A stretch of DNA of 64,000 nt from NCBI RefSeq assembly GCF_003952385.1, contig NZ_CP034444.1:3782001-3846000 (forward strand), read 5' to 3'. The notes beneath the pieces are model-generated. The model was not told the origin of the DNA, made no database searches, and worked only from the letters and a program-made list of their open reading frames with translations. This DNA is from Mesorhizobium sp. M1D.F.Ca.ET.043.01.1.1. Lineage in GTDB: Bacteria > Pseudomonadota > Alphaproteobacteria > Rhizobiales > Rhizobiaceae. The translations under genes were made by a program, and so were the position numbers. This document shows, one piece after another, positions 1 to 9,161 of the stretch (positions are counted from its first letter, which is position 1; each line of letters starts with the position of its first letter).

Positions 1-903
<903 letters not shown>

Positions 904-943
904 GTGAATGCCTCAAGTTGAATGGGCCGGTGCTGCTTTGTCA

Positions 944-975
944 AGCGCCTTCGGGCGCCTTCGGGCGCCTTCGGC
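944..975. repeat. Short tandem repeat (three units of about 11 bases)
   Basis: The unit gcgccttcggg is repeated three times, the last copy running into a short variant. It lies just upstream of the thiC riboswitch. No function is evident; it may be a slippage-prone tract. Confidence 0.7.
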
Positions 976-1923
976 CGGTGGCGACGTCCGGCGGCCGGCC
1001 GAGCGGAGAGCTCGCGCATGCATCGGGGACAAGTCACGCCCCGTAGACCAGGGCTGGAATGGCCAAAGTCTCATTCGCTTCGTGAAGGATGGAAAAACTG
1101 TATCGGCCATGTGCGTCGAGATCGACCGAGTAGCTCAGGCGGTCACGGATGTGGTTATCCTGGTCGAAGGCGACGATTTGCGGCTTCAGCGAGGTGATTT
1201 GCACCACGTCCAGGTAGATGGAGTTGCAGATATGATCTGGTCGTCGGGCTGGCAGGTGCAAGCGGCCGCTCTATTCAGGATGCGGCATCGGCGGCGTTCC
1301 CGATACCAATGATATCTTGCGGGCAACTTATGCAATCACCGGCTTCGTAAAACCCGACGGCGGCGGCCGTGTCCTGGCGCTGAGGATGTGCCGCTGTTCC
1401 AGCAGAGAAATCGCGTGGGCGCGGAGTTTTCGCTCTGCGAGGAAGAGTTGACGCAATCGTTTAGCTTGCTTGCAGTTCGTAGAGACCCGCCTTTGAAAGC
1501 AACTAAGCTATTGCATTGATATGTTGGTGCGCGATCGATCGCTACATAGCCGGCCGCCATTATCCGAGTATTGATCCGCCGGTGTTCGTGTTGCCGTATA
1601 TGGCAATCCCTGCGAGATCGTCGCGGCCGGATCGGCCGCACCCTCTAGTCATAAAAGGGGAAGCGACCGAGAATTCCGCTGCCGAAAACTTCTCTGGCTT
1701 GGCTATGCATGCGGTAGATGAGATCGCCGCCTACCGCGACCTGGTCGAGGAAGGCATCGACGCCCAGTTCGGACAGCCTGGTTATCGCAATGCGTTAGCG
1801 GCTCAGACTTGCGGTCTCGAGAGCGGCCTTTGGGGGTCACCTCTTTTTTGTTTCAGAGGTTGGAAGACGGCTGCTCGTTACCCAATAGAAATGGCGACTA
1901 CGGAACGCGATCGATCGCGGCCA
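976..1923. other. Stretch without a recognisable gene
   Basis: Open frames exist on both strands (for example a 75-codon minus frame at 1034-1261) but none shows a family signature, a good ribosome binding site and plausible codon use together. I see no RNA gene here. It looks like decayed accessory DNA. Confidence 0.5.
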
Positions 1924-2187
1924 TCAGGAAACACCTGTCTTCGGCTCAACCTCGACATGGCGTCCGATCGACCGCAGATATACAGCTATCTCGTCCATGA
2001 GATGATCGCGTTCGCCGTAGATCTCAGCAATCCTGCGCAGCTGTGGCTCGACGGACCTCCGTTGCGCCGGCGTCAAATCAGCATCGCCAAAGACATATCC
2101 CAAGTTGCCAATCGCGCAAATGTTGCAGCCGGCCTCCACAACTGCTTGCACGAATGCCGGAATGTCTTTTTCTTGCATAGTCTTCAT
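1924..2187 (-). CDS. Small conserved-looking hypothetical protein (87 aa)
   Basis: The frame starts MKTMQEKDIPAFVQAV and has the composition of a real, soluble, mainly helical protein, with a stretch VVEAGCNICAIGNLGY followed by an acidic, arginine-rich helical part. The ATG at 2187 has GAGAGG 6 bases upstream; extending further upstream gives an implausible arginine/proline-rich leader. Small proteins of this style occur in rhizobial symbiosis regions, but I cannot assign a function. Its surroundings are decayed DNA, so it may be a survivor or itself no longer expressed. Confidence 0.5.
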   Translation of the reverse strand: MKTMQEKDIPAFVQAVVEAGCNICAIGNLGYVFGDADLTPAQRRSVEPQLRRIAEIYGERDHLMDEIAVYLRSIGRHVEVEPKTGVS

Positions 2188-3249
2188 GTCGAACCTCTCG
2201 TGAATGGCGTGCTTGCGCGCCCATGCTGCCTTTTCAGCGTGTCCTCTGGGCGGCGCAAGCCTTGAGCGTAATTGTGCCGGGCAACCTCGACTATCCCGTC
2301 TGCCACGCTCTTTAGAGTCGGTGGGGTCTGGTGATTGCAGGCTGGGCCACTCAAAAGCCTGCAAGAAGAAAGTCATGGCGACCATTGCTCAAGATCGCGA
2401 GGGTGCGTGCAAGACCTTCCGTTGGCAGTCATGCACGCTCACCCAGCAACTGGGTATTGAGCAACTGGGTCTCACGTCGCGGGTCTCGTGTGCTTCACAG
2501 CCGAAAATAAGGTACCACCGTGGCTATTCTCAAGTGCAGGCTACCTCTTCAGGACACGGCGGAGTGCCTTCCGACGCACCCCTGGTGCAACGTGCGACCT
2601 AACGAGACACATCTCGTTCGCGTTCCCTCGACCTTTCTTCGTATTGCTGCTTGCCCTGCGATTTCAGGCCCTCTGCTAGCTTCTCGGCCGCTCTTTGGCC
2701 TGCAATGTCACTATTCAAGATCATATCCGACATCCCTGGATGGTCATAACCGTAATGCGCATGCAGTTTCCCTCACGAGCAGCGCCTATCCGTCGATTAG
2801 TTCGTCTTCCGGAACCCGAAGCCCTTTTTATCCGGCGTACCTATCCACCATTCAACCGGTATACCTTTCCCAACTTTGGCGGACCATTTACCTCAGGCAT
2901 GATCATCTCGCGTGACATTTTTTTTTGGCGCCATCATCGCACGTGGCATTTTCTAAAAACCAAGACGTGTCAATTTGTAAAATCAAGGATGCGGCCGCGC
3001 CCGTTGCGAGGATTTGCAGGTAGCTCTTCAGCCCCAACACGATGTGTGAGGCGGCGGTGGAAAAGGCAACCGACGGCGTCGACGCGTCCTTTGATGATCG
3101 CAAGCGATATGCTTCGTCGCGAGCCCAGATTGCGGTCTCGGGCACAAGGCGAGATCACAGTTCTGCGATCTGTGGTAACGCGAGCCCGCAAAGCGCCGCT
3201 GCGGCCACCGCTTTTGGAATCTGGACGAGATTCGTCGTCGTCTGAGATC
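2188..3249. other. Decayed stretch, no gene identified
   Basis: No frame on either strand carries a recognisable domain. A short direct repeat (agcaactgggt twice, spaced by four bases) lies near 2445-2475. The AT-richer patch around 2880-2985 differs in composition from its flanks. I see no convincing RNA gene. Confidence 0.45.
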
Positions 3250-3806
3250 AGTTGATCGAGCAGTTCGCGCGCGCGGGACGCGCTTGCGGTGCAGTCTCTC
3301 CCGCGAGCTCGCCCGTGACCTTCTCATCGACGACATCCGAGAGCTGCGCGGACGGCCCTATGACCTCGTCGCTGTCGCCGGCGGCTGGAAGCACCTGACA
3401 CGGCCGGCCTATGCCGATGCCATCCGCGCCTGCGGAAGCAGCGGGCGTGCCGTGGACCTGACGTGGTCGGACGTGCTGATGCTGATGTGCATCGGCACTT
3501 CCAGCCGATTACCCGCGCCGAATTGTCGTCGGTTTTCGGGAAGTAATCAGTCGCGACCTGATCGGCCATCTGCGGCACCGGCCTGATCGCGTCGAACCCG
3601 CGCAGTCCGACGCCCGGCGCTCCCTACACCTATGTGACGACAAAAGCGTCCTGCTCGAGTTCGGCCTCGACACGCTTCGCGATCTCCCGGACTGCGAGGC
3701 GCTCGAGGATGCCGGGCTGCTGAGCAGAGATGAGCTGCTTGCTGGTGAAATTATGCCAGAGTTGGCTAGTGGCCATGAGGATGCGGGTTTGGATACGGAG
3801 GAATAG
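3250..3806 (+). pseudogene. scpB-like chromosome-partition gene relic
   Basis: Translation of the first part gives DLLIDDIRELRGRPYDLVAVAGGWKHLTRPAYADAIRA read in two pieces, which is the winged-helix pattern of ScpB, the SMC-complex accessory subunit. After about residue 60 the match jumps to other frames: FQPITRAELSSVFGKEISRD, then LDTLRDLPDCEALEDAGLLS, ending in a stop at 3804-3806. At least two frameshifts and a missing N-terminus make it a relic. Extra scpB homologues are common on rhizobial plasmids and islands. The identification is from motif recall, not alignment. Confidence 0.7.
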
Positions 3807-3885
3807 CTTGGCGCTGCAGACGCTGTGGCCACCGGGCTTGCGAGTGCTTCCAGCTTTCCATAGCGAATCTAGCGCGCCCAAGGGC

Positions 3886-3913
3886 GTCCGAAATTTGTAG
3901 GCAAATTTCGGAC
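3886..3913. repeat. Perfect 12-bp inverted repeat, hairpin
   Basis: GTCCGAAATTTG, a four-base loop TAGG, then CAAATTTCGGAC. It lies 80 bases after the scpB relic stop. There is no T-run, so it is either a weak terminator, an operator or the end of a lost mobile element. The following stretch to 4314 has no gene I can recognise. Confidence 0.75.
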
Positions 3914-4314
3914 ATGGACACGGTCAGCGACGTCAAGCAGGCAGCGGTATGCGGCCTCTGCACCGCTGTCGCCCAAAAATTCGTGGCCATGGGCAAGCCC
4001 CACTTGAGACCCCCAGAGAGAACGCTCGTGAGCGATGGAAACGGTTTTGGTCCAAAGCTTGATACAGATGGCCTGCAGATGGGTGTAGGGTTTCAAAGCG
4101 CTCGAAGACGCGCCTTCGCAGAGTTAAAAGTCCGCGACGAACTCGTGTGTCGTTTGTCGCCAACTGCAAATTCGATAGTTAGCGCAATTATACTGCGCCG
4201 AGTCTGCCATCTCGAGCCCCAAGGGTTTGTGAGGCCTCTCGGCTCACCACCGCCTTTGCTAACCGCCGTGATTCCAAAGACGCGTGCCTTTACGGAGGGG
4301 GTCAAACGGCCTAT

Positions 4315-4341
4315 ATTATTCTTTATAAGGAGAAGAATAAT
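4315..4341. promoter_or_regulatory. Inverted repeat overlapping the antitoxin start codon
   Basis: ATTATTCTT at 4315-4323 and AAGAATAAT at 4333-4341 form a perfect 9-bp inverted repeat that encloses the AAGGAG ribosome binding site and runs into the ATG at 4340. Such a site fits an operator for self-repression by a toxin-antitoxin complex or an RNA hairpin hiding the ribosome binding site. Both roles are inferences. Confidence 0.6.
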
Positions 4342-4990
4342 GGGCACACTTGCTCGCATCTACACCCCCGCAGAGGCAGCCGCCGTCAGCGGGATAGGAA
4401 TCAAGGCCGTGCACAATGCGATCGACAAACGCATTGTCGATACTGTGCCAAGCACTGCTCGGCGCATCGGTGGGGTCGTCCGACGGGCATTGACCGGCGA
4501 GGATTTGCTGCGGCTCAAGCTTTGGTATGGCGTGGGTGCGACATTGCCCGCTGATCGTCGCTACCGCCTGTTCGAGGAAATCAAAGCTGCCCCAAGGGCC
4601 AAGACCGTAAGGGCCGACGACCTGCTGATCGTCGACGTCGCCGAGGCACGTAAACAGCTCAAAGCGCGCATCGTGGATCTTGATGAAGCGGAGGCCGCCA
4701 TCGGCCGCGTTAAAGGGGTGATGGGCGGAGAGCCTGTCTTCAAAGGAACCCGCATCCCTGTTCGTATGATCACGACGATGCTAGCGCAGGGCGCAGATGA
4801 AGCGGAGGTTCTGGAGGGATATCCGAAGCTAACGCCGCGCGTGATTGAGCTCGCCAGAATGTGGGTCGCCGCGCACCCGGTTCGTGGGCGGCCTAAGAAG
4901 CTGGTCGAGCAGGGCGTGAAAATAAAGTCGTCGAAGCGCGTGGTTTTGAAGGGCGACCCAGGTCCGTCGGCCAGGTCGAGACGCGTGTGA
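4340..4990 (+). CDS. DUF433-domain antitoxin
   Basis: The 216-residue product has an N-terminal helix-turn-helix-like part (IYTPAEAAAVSGIGIKAVHN, a MerR-type look) and a C-terminal DUF433 domain (about residues 125-180: GGEPVFKGTRIPV, EVLEGYPKLTP, MWVAAHP). DUF433 proteins are antitoxins of PIN-like DUF5615 toxins. The ATG at 4340 has AAGGAG 7 bases upstream; an earlier in-frame extension to 3914 lacks support. The toxin gene begins 4 bases after its stop, so the two form an operon. Regulation is probably by self-repression through the inverted repeat at the start. Confidence 0.85.
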   Translation: MGTLARIYTPAEAAAVSGIGIKAVHNAIDKRIVDTVPSTARRIGGVVRRALTGEDLLRLKLWYGVGATLPADRRYRLFEEIKAAPRAKTVRADDLLIVDVAEARKQLKARIVDLDEAEAAIGRVKGVMGGEPVFKGTRIPVRMITTMLAQGADEAEVLEGYPKLTPRVIELARMWVAAHPVRGRPKKLVEQGVKIKSSKRVVLKGDPGPSARSRRV

Positions 4991-4994
4991 CCTC

Positions 4995-5372
4995 GTGAGG
5001 TTTCTGATCGATGAGTGCCTGCACACGTCTCTGGTTGCGGTAGCCCAAGAACGCGGACATGAAGCAAACCACGTCAACTGGCTTGGGCTAAGCGGCGAAA
5101 CCGACTGGGACCTCATGCCGCTCATTATCGATGAGGATTTCACCTTCGTCACCAACAATGCTAAGGACTTCAGGAAGCTCTATGCCAAAGAACCGGTTCA
5201 CGCCGGCCTGATTATCGTCGTCCCTCAGGTCGGGCCTGAAAAACAGAGAGAGCTCTTCGATGCTCTCCTCGAGGATCTTGGCCCAGAGGAATTCCTGATT
5301 AATGAAGTTATCGAAATCGAGATCGAAAACGGCATTGCAATCGTAACACGATACGATCTGCCGTCGCCCTAG
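4995..5372 (+). CDS. DUF5615 PIN-like toxin
   Basis: The 125-residue protein begins with GTG (MRFLIDECLHTSL). It shows the DUF5615/Mut7-C-like PIN fold signature: an acidic residue in the first strand (LIDEC), then TDWDLMPLIIDEDF and VTNNAKDF, which supply the metal-binding acids of a presumed RNase. It follows the DUF433 antitoxin by 4 bases, the usual order for this type II pair. Likely role is genetic-element stabilisation or stress and phage response. The family assignment is solid; the target is unknown. Confidence 0.85.
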   Translation: MRFLIDECLHTSLVAVAQERGHEANHVNWLGLSGETDWDLMPLIIDEDFTFVTNNAKDFRKLYAKEPVHAGLIIVVPQVGPEKQRELFDALLEDLGPEEFLINEVIEIEIENGIAIVTRYDLPSP

Positions 5373-5393
5373 CTGAGGCTGCGCGATCTCCGC

Positions 5394-8027
5394 TTATGAC
5401 CGACCCGGTTGCCAGTCGCTCATCTGCAAAATGTTACCGCCGAGTTTTGCAAACGCGCGTTGGCGGCAGGAGAAAACGAGAATCTGCTGATCGTGTGATT
5501 GACGATGCAAAGCGTCGAACATGCGCTCGATGCGGTCGTCATCGGAATAAACCAAAGCGTCATCCAGGATAACCGGTGTGGGTCGGCCGTCGCGGGCAAG
5601 CAAACGGGCGAAGGCCAGACGTGTCAGAACCGAAAGCTGTTCTCGCATGCCGCCACTCAACCTATCGACATCCTCATCCTGACCATTGCGGCGAACGGTC
5701 TGTGGCAACAGTGTGTTCTCGTCGAACACTATGGAGATGTCATCGAATAGCAATCCAAGCAGCGGTCGCAGCTCGGACATGACCGGCTTCAGATAAAGAT
5801 CGCGTGCCGTCGAGCGCGCAGCGACCAGCGTCGTGCGCAGCCGGTCGAGGACGGCTTTTTCGAATTCGAAGCGTCTCGCTCGCTCTCCAGCGATTTCCAA
5901 TTTTTCTGTGGCCTCGCGCAAAGCTTCTTCCACCGCGTCGTCGGACCGAGTGCGAATATGGCCATTGAGATCGGCCAGGGTTACACGCAACTGACTTGCT
6001 TCCTGTGTGGCGGCATCCTGAACCGAACGGGCGCGGCGCAGAACGGCTTCAGCGCTGGTGAGATCGCGAGCGCCGTCGCGCAGGGGAGCAGCGCGCATTT
6101 CGGCCGCTTCGCGCAGCTTTTGTCGTGCGGTGGCCTCGGTGAGCAGCAAGCGCCCCTTTTCCTCGCGCGCTGCATCGGGTCCCAATATGACCTCGAGGCT
6201 GGTCAGTTCCGCCTGGATGGTGACATAAGCCGTCTCCGCAGCCATGACAGCCTCGTCGGCATGGCTGCGCAAAGGCAAGGCCTCGCGCACGCTGTTGCGT
6301 GTTGTCGCCACACGCTGCTCGGCTGCGGCATGATGTTGCCGGATCTGTTCTGGATCGACTTTGAGTTCGAGGTCCCCGGCCCCGAGGGCACTCAGACGAG
6401 CAAGCTCCTCGTGTAATTGCTGTATCCCCTTGGGCGCGAGATCGGCAAGTCGCTGACGCGCCAAGCCCAGTTCGGTAGCTTTGTCGCGCGCTTCCACTAG
6501 GCGCTGGCGTGCCGTCCTGAGGCTATCGACACCGAGGGACGCAAGCAGGCTGCGGTGCTTCGCTTCGGCGTCTTCGATGGTCCGGTCGGCCTGCTGCGGC
6601 CGATTCGATCGCAGGGTCAAGGCTCCGATGCCGGCAATATCCAGGCGTACGGTGCCAGCAAAGCTTTGGTCTTCTGCATGGGGCAAGGGCTTGGCATCGA
6701 TGGTCACCAAATCGGCGGCGCCGTCCCGGTATTCCATGCATAGCGTCGGCAGGGTTGCCAGGTGAGCTGCACGAAGGCTGGCGATCTCGATTTCGAGCGC
6801 CTGGAGTTGCTCGACAGCTTGTTCCGGCACCGCCAGCATCGCCAGTGCTGCCTCTCCATCTTCGATCTGGGTTCTGGCGACTTCGGCTTGTTTCAACCGG
6901 TTGTCCGAGCCGGCCAGTTGTTCGGCAGCGTCACGCGCCAAAAGAGTCGCATCCAGCCGCGCGAGCAATTCGCGTGCTTCGCGCTCTTCCAGTTCGGCTG
7001 CTTGAACTTCGCCCATCGCTTGTTCGTTTTCGGCAATGGCAGAAGCGCGCCGATCGAGAACCTCACTGCGGCGAAGCTGCGCAATCGTCGACTGCTGGCG
7101 CAAATCCGTGGCTCGTTTGAGCGCGGTCCGAAAACTATCGAGGGCCTGCTGCGCCGCGTCGTGGTGAATTGCGGCAAGGGCAGCTTCCGCCTCGGCGGCT
7201 TTCAAGGCTTCGCTGTGCGATTTGGCGGCCTCGACTGCGGCTTCCGCGGCCGAGATGGCTTCCCGCCGAGTGGCGCCTTCTTCGGGGTTTTCAAGCTCAG
7301 ACAGACGCGCCAACGCCATGCGCCGCTTGTCGAGCGAATCGCGCAGACCGGTGACTTCGGCGCTGAGACGCTGCTCGTCTTTCACCAGCTTGTCACGCTC
7401 GTCGAGCGCTGCCGCATAGAGACCGCCGCTCTTGGGACGCAGCGTTGACGTAACCAGGCTATAGAGTTCTTCTTCACATGCCGCGGCGATTTCGGCCATG
7501 CGTCGCCCGCCGGTCAGGGCTTCAACTTCCCCCTGAACCGAGGACAGTAGGCTTTCGCGCACGCGTTTTTCGCCGTCCTCCTCGCTTTTGCTGCGCCTTT
7601 CGATGCCGGTGACCCCTTGGCGAACCCAGAGCAATCCTGCCGGTCCTGCGCTTCCGCCATGGATTAGTTTGCCGATAAAGGCTTCGGCCTCATCGGCTTG
7701 AGCCAACAGTCGCCCGCCGTCGAGGTCAATAACGCTGGCCAGCCTGCCGCCATAAAACTGCTTGGCAAGTCGATAGCGTCCTTCTGAAGTGGTGATGTCG
7801 GCCTCCACCACCGGATTGCCCCCACTGTAAGGCCGCAACAGTCGCACGCCTTCGGGTGTGCCCGTGTGAGGCTGGAAAAAGAGTGCGTGCAGCGCTTCGA
7901 AGAAGGTTGATTTGCCGAACTCATTGACCGCGCAAAGCACGTTGACGCCGTCGCCGATGTTTTCGATGGCGACGCCTTGCCCGGCGAACCGTTTGACGTT
8001 GTGGAGCCGAAGGGCCGTAAGTTTCAT
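5394..8027 (-). CDS. Rad50/SbcC-like SMC ATPase
   Basis: The 877-residue product is an SMC-type ATPase. It starts MKLTALRLHNVKRF, with a Walker A variant AVNEFGKST near residue 38 (the usual first glycine is alanine), a long Ala/Glu/Arg-rich coiled-coil middle, the ABC signature LSGGMREQ near residue 790 and Walker B PVILDDALVYSDDDR near 825. The layout resembles YhaN/SbcC proteins that partner a Mre11-type nuclease. The ATG at 8027 overlaps the stop of the upstream nuclease gene (ATGA), so the two are translationally coupled. Together with the DUF4011 helicase upstream it forms a three-gene operon, probably for DNA-end processing in defence or repair. Confidence 0.85.
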   Translation of the reverse strand: MKLTALRLHNVKRFAGQGVAIENIGDGVNVLCAVNEFGKSTFFEALHALFFQPHTGTPEGVRLLRPYSGGNPVVEADITTSEGRYRLAKQFYGGRLASVIDLDGGRLLAQADEAEAFIGKLIHGGSAGPAGLLWVRQGVTGIERRSKSEEDGEKRVRESLLSSVQGEVEALTGGRRMAEIAAACEEELYSLVTSTLRPKSGGLYAAALDERDKLVKDEQRLSAEVTGLRDSLDKRRMALARLSELENPEEGATRREAISAAEAAVEAAKSHSEALKAAEAEAALAAIHHDAAQQALDSFRTALKRATDLRQQSTIAQLRRSEVLDRRASAIAENEQAMGEVQAAELEEREARELLARLDATLLARDAAEQLAGSDNRLKQAEVARTQIEDGEAALAMLAVPEQAVEQLQALEIEIASLRAAHLATLPTLCMEYRDGAADLVTIDAKPLPHAEDQSFAGTVRLDIAGIGALTLRSNRPQQADRTIEDAEAKHRSLLASLGVDSLRTARQRLVEARDKATELGLARQRLADLAPKGIQQLHEELARLSALGAGDLELKVDPEQIRQHHAAAEQRVATTRNSVREALPLRSHADEAVMAAETAYVTIQAELTSLEVILGPDAAREEKGRLLLTEATARQKLREAAEMRAAPLRDGARDLTSAEAVLRRARSVQDAATQEASQLRVTLADLNGHIRTRSDDAVEEALREATEKLEIAGERARRFEFEKAVLDRLRTTLVAARSTARDLYLKPVMSELRPLLGLLFDDISIVFDENTLLPQTVRRNGQDEDVDRLSGGMREQLSVLTRLAFARLLARDGRPTPVILDDALVYSDDDRIERMFDALHRQSHDQQILVFSCRQRAFAKLGGNILQMSDWQPGRS

Positions 8028-9148
8028 GATCCCATCGCCTCGCAATAGCTGAACAACCGAACCAGTGCTTCTCGCGATATGTCGCGTTCGACAGCCGACC
8101 GGGTTTCGTCGCTGCTTTCATCCAACAGTGCCTGCGCTGCCTCGCGAAGGGCACCAGAGCGGTCGATCCGATCCAAATCGCCACTTTCGCAGTCGGTCGC
8201 GAGCCCGTCCCCGTCCAGTTCCAGATAGGCGAAGTCGGGCGCGGCTACCGCGATCGCCGCTTGAAGGATCGTTCGCCCACTTAACCGCACCCGGCCAGAC
8301 GCGGCAATTCGCAGCAAAGTCTGACGCCGCAGATGAGCCGGTGGAAGCAACGCTTCAAATGCCGCGGCGCTGTCGTCGCCAGACAGCAGATGCAGGGGAG
8401 CGGTTTTCCAGGAAAAGCTAGCTGTTTCAACGGCCACGATCTCGGGCACGGCGCCAGGCCCGGCAATGGAAACGACAAGGGCCTGACCGGGTGTATCATG
8501 CTTGAAACGGTCAGGTTCGGGCGCACCGCTATAACGGCTGCGCTCATTGATGGTGACGGGTCCGTGCCAGTCGCCAAGTGCCAGATAATCGAGGCCGGCC
8601 TTAGTCGCGCGATCTGGTGCAATGACATCGGACGCTGCTGAATCTTCGGAAAAGTTCTGAATAGCGCCATGAGCAAGGCCGAGCCGGATGGCGCCTTGCG
8701 GCGTCGCGGCGCTGTTCATCCACTCGGTAAGGTCGCGACCGGGTCTGCGGGTGGTGCAAGGTGCAGGCAGCAGCGCCACGTCCGCGCCAATGGTCAGGGT
8801 TTCGGGCCGCGTCGCCAGCAGGACATTGTCCGGCACAACGCTGTCCGCTGCACTCCACAATTGATCAGCCAACAGGGAATCATGGTTGCCAGGCAGCAAT
8901 ATCCAGCGCAGAGGCGCGCTCTGGCTCATCTCGGCCATGGCCTGCCGCAACATCGCTGGAGTGGGCGTTTCGGTATCGAACGTATCGCCGGCCAGAAGTA
9001 TGGTGGATGCACCATGGACGCGTGCCTGCTCTGCCAGCCGGCTGATCGCGCCATGGCGCGCTTCACGGAGCCGCCCGCGCAGATCCTCTGGCATGTTGCC
9101 GAACCGCTTGCCGATATGAAGATCGGAGCTGTGGATGAATCGAAACAT
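8024..9148 (-). CDS. Mre11/SbcD-like DNA exonuclease
   Basis: The 374-residue protein begins MFRFIHSSDLHIGKRFG and carries the calcineurin-like nuclease motifs in order: SSDLHIG, LAGDTFD, LPGNHDS, LAHGA and LGDWHG. These bind the two metal ions used for phosphodiester cleavage. It is slightly shorter than typical SbcD proteins but has a C-terminal part after the nuclease domain. The start at 9148 lies 13 bases after the helicase stop, and its own stop overlaps the SbcC-like start. It should act with the downstream ATPase as an SbcCD-like complex, here linked to a helicase rather than standing alone as the housekeeping sbcDC pair. Confidence 0.88.
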   Translation of the reverse strand: MFRFIHSSDLHIGKRFGNMPEDLRGRLREARHGAISRLAEQARVHGASTILLAGDTFDTETPTPAMLRQAMAEMSQSAPLRWILLPGNHDSLLADQLWSAADSVVPDNVLLATRPETLTIGADVALLPAPCTTRRPGRDLTEWMNSAATPQGAIRLGLAHGAIQNFSEDSAASDVIAPDRATKAGLDYLALGDWHGPVTINERSRYSGAPEPDRFKHDTPGQALVVSIAGPGAVPEIVAVETASFSWKTAPLHLLSGDDSAAAFEALLPPAHLRRQTLLRIAASGRVRLSGRTILQAAIAVAAPDFAYLELDGDGLATDCESGDLDRIDRSGALREAAQALLDESSDETRSAVERDISREALVRLFSYCEAMGS

Positions 9149-9161
9149 GGAGTCTCCGAGA

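Noticed and set aside
3914..4339. Upstream extension of the DUF433 antitoxin as a long protein
   Set aside because: The extra residues lack any family pattern, while the ATG at 4340 has a strong ribosome binding site and a regulatory repeat.
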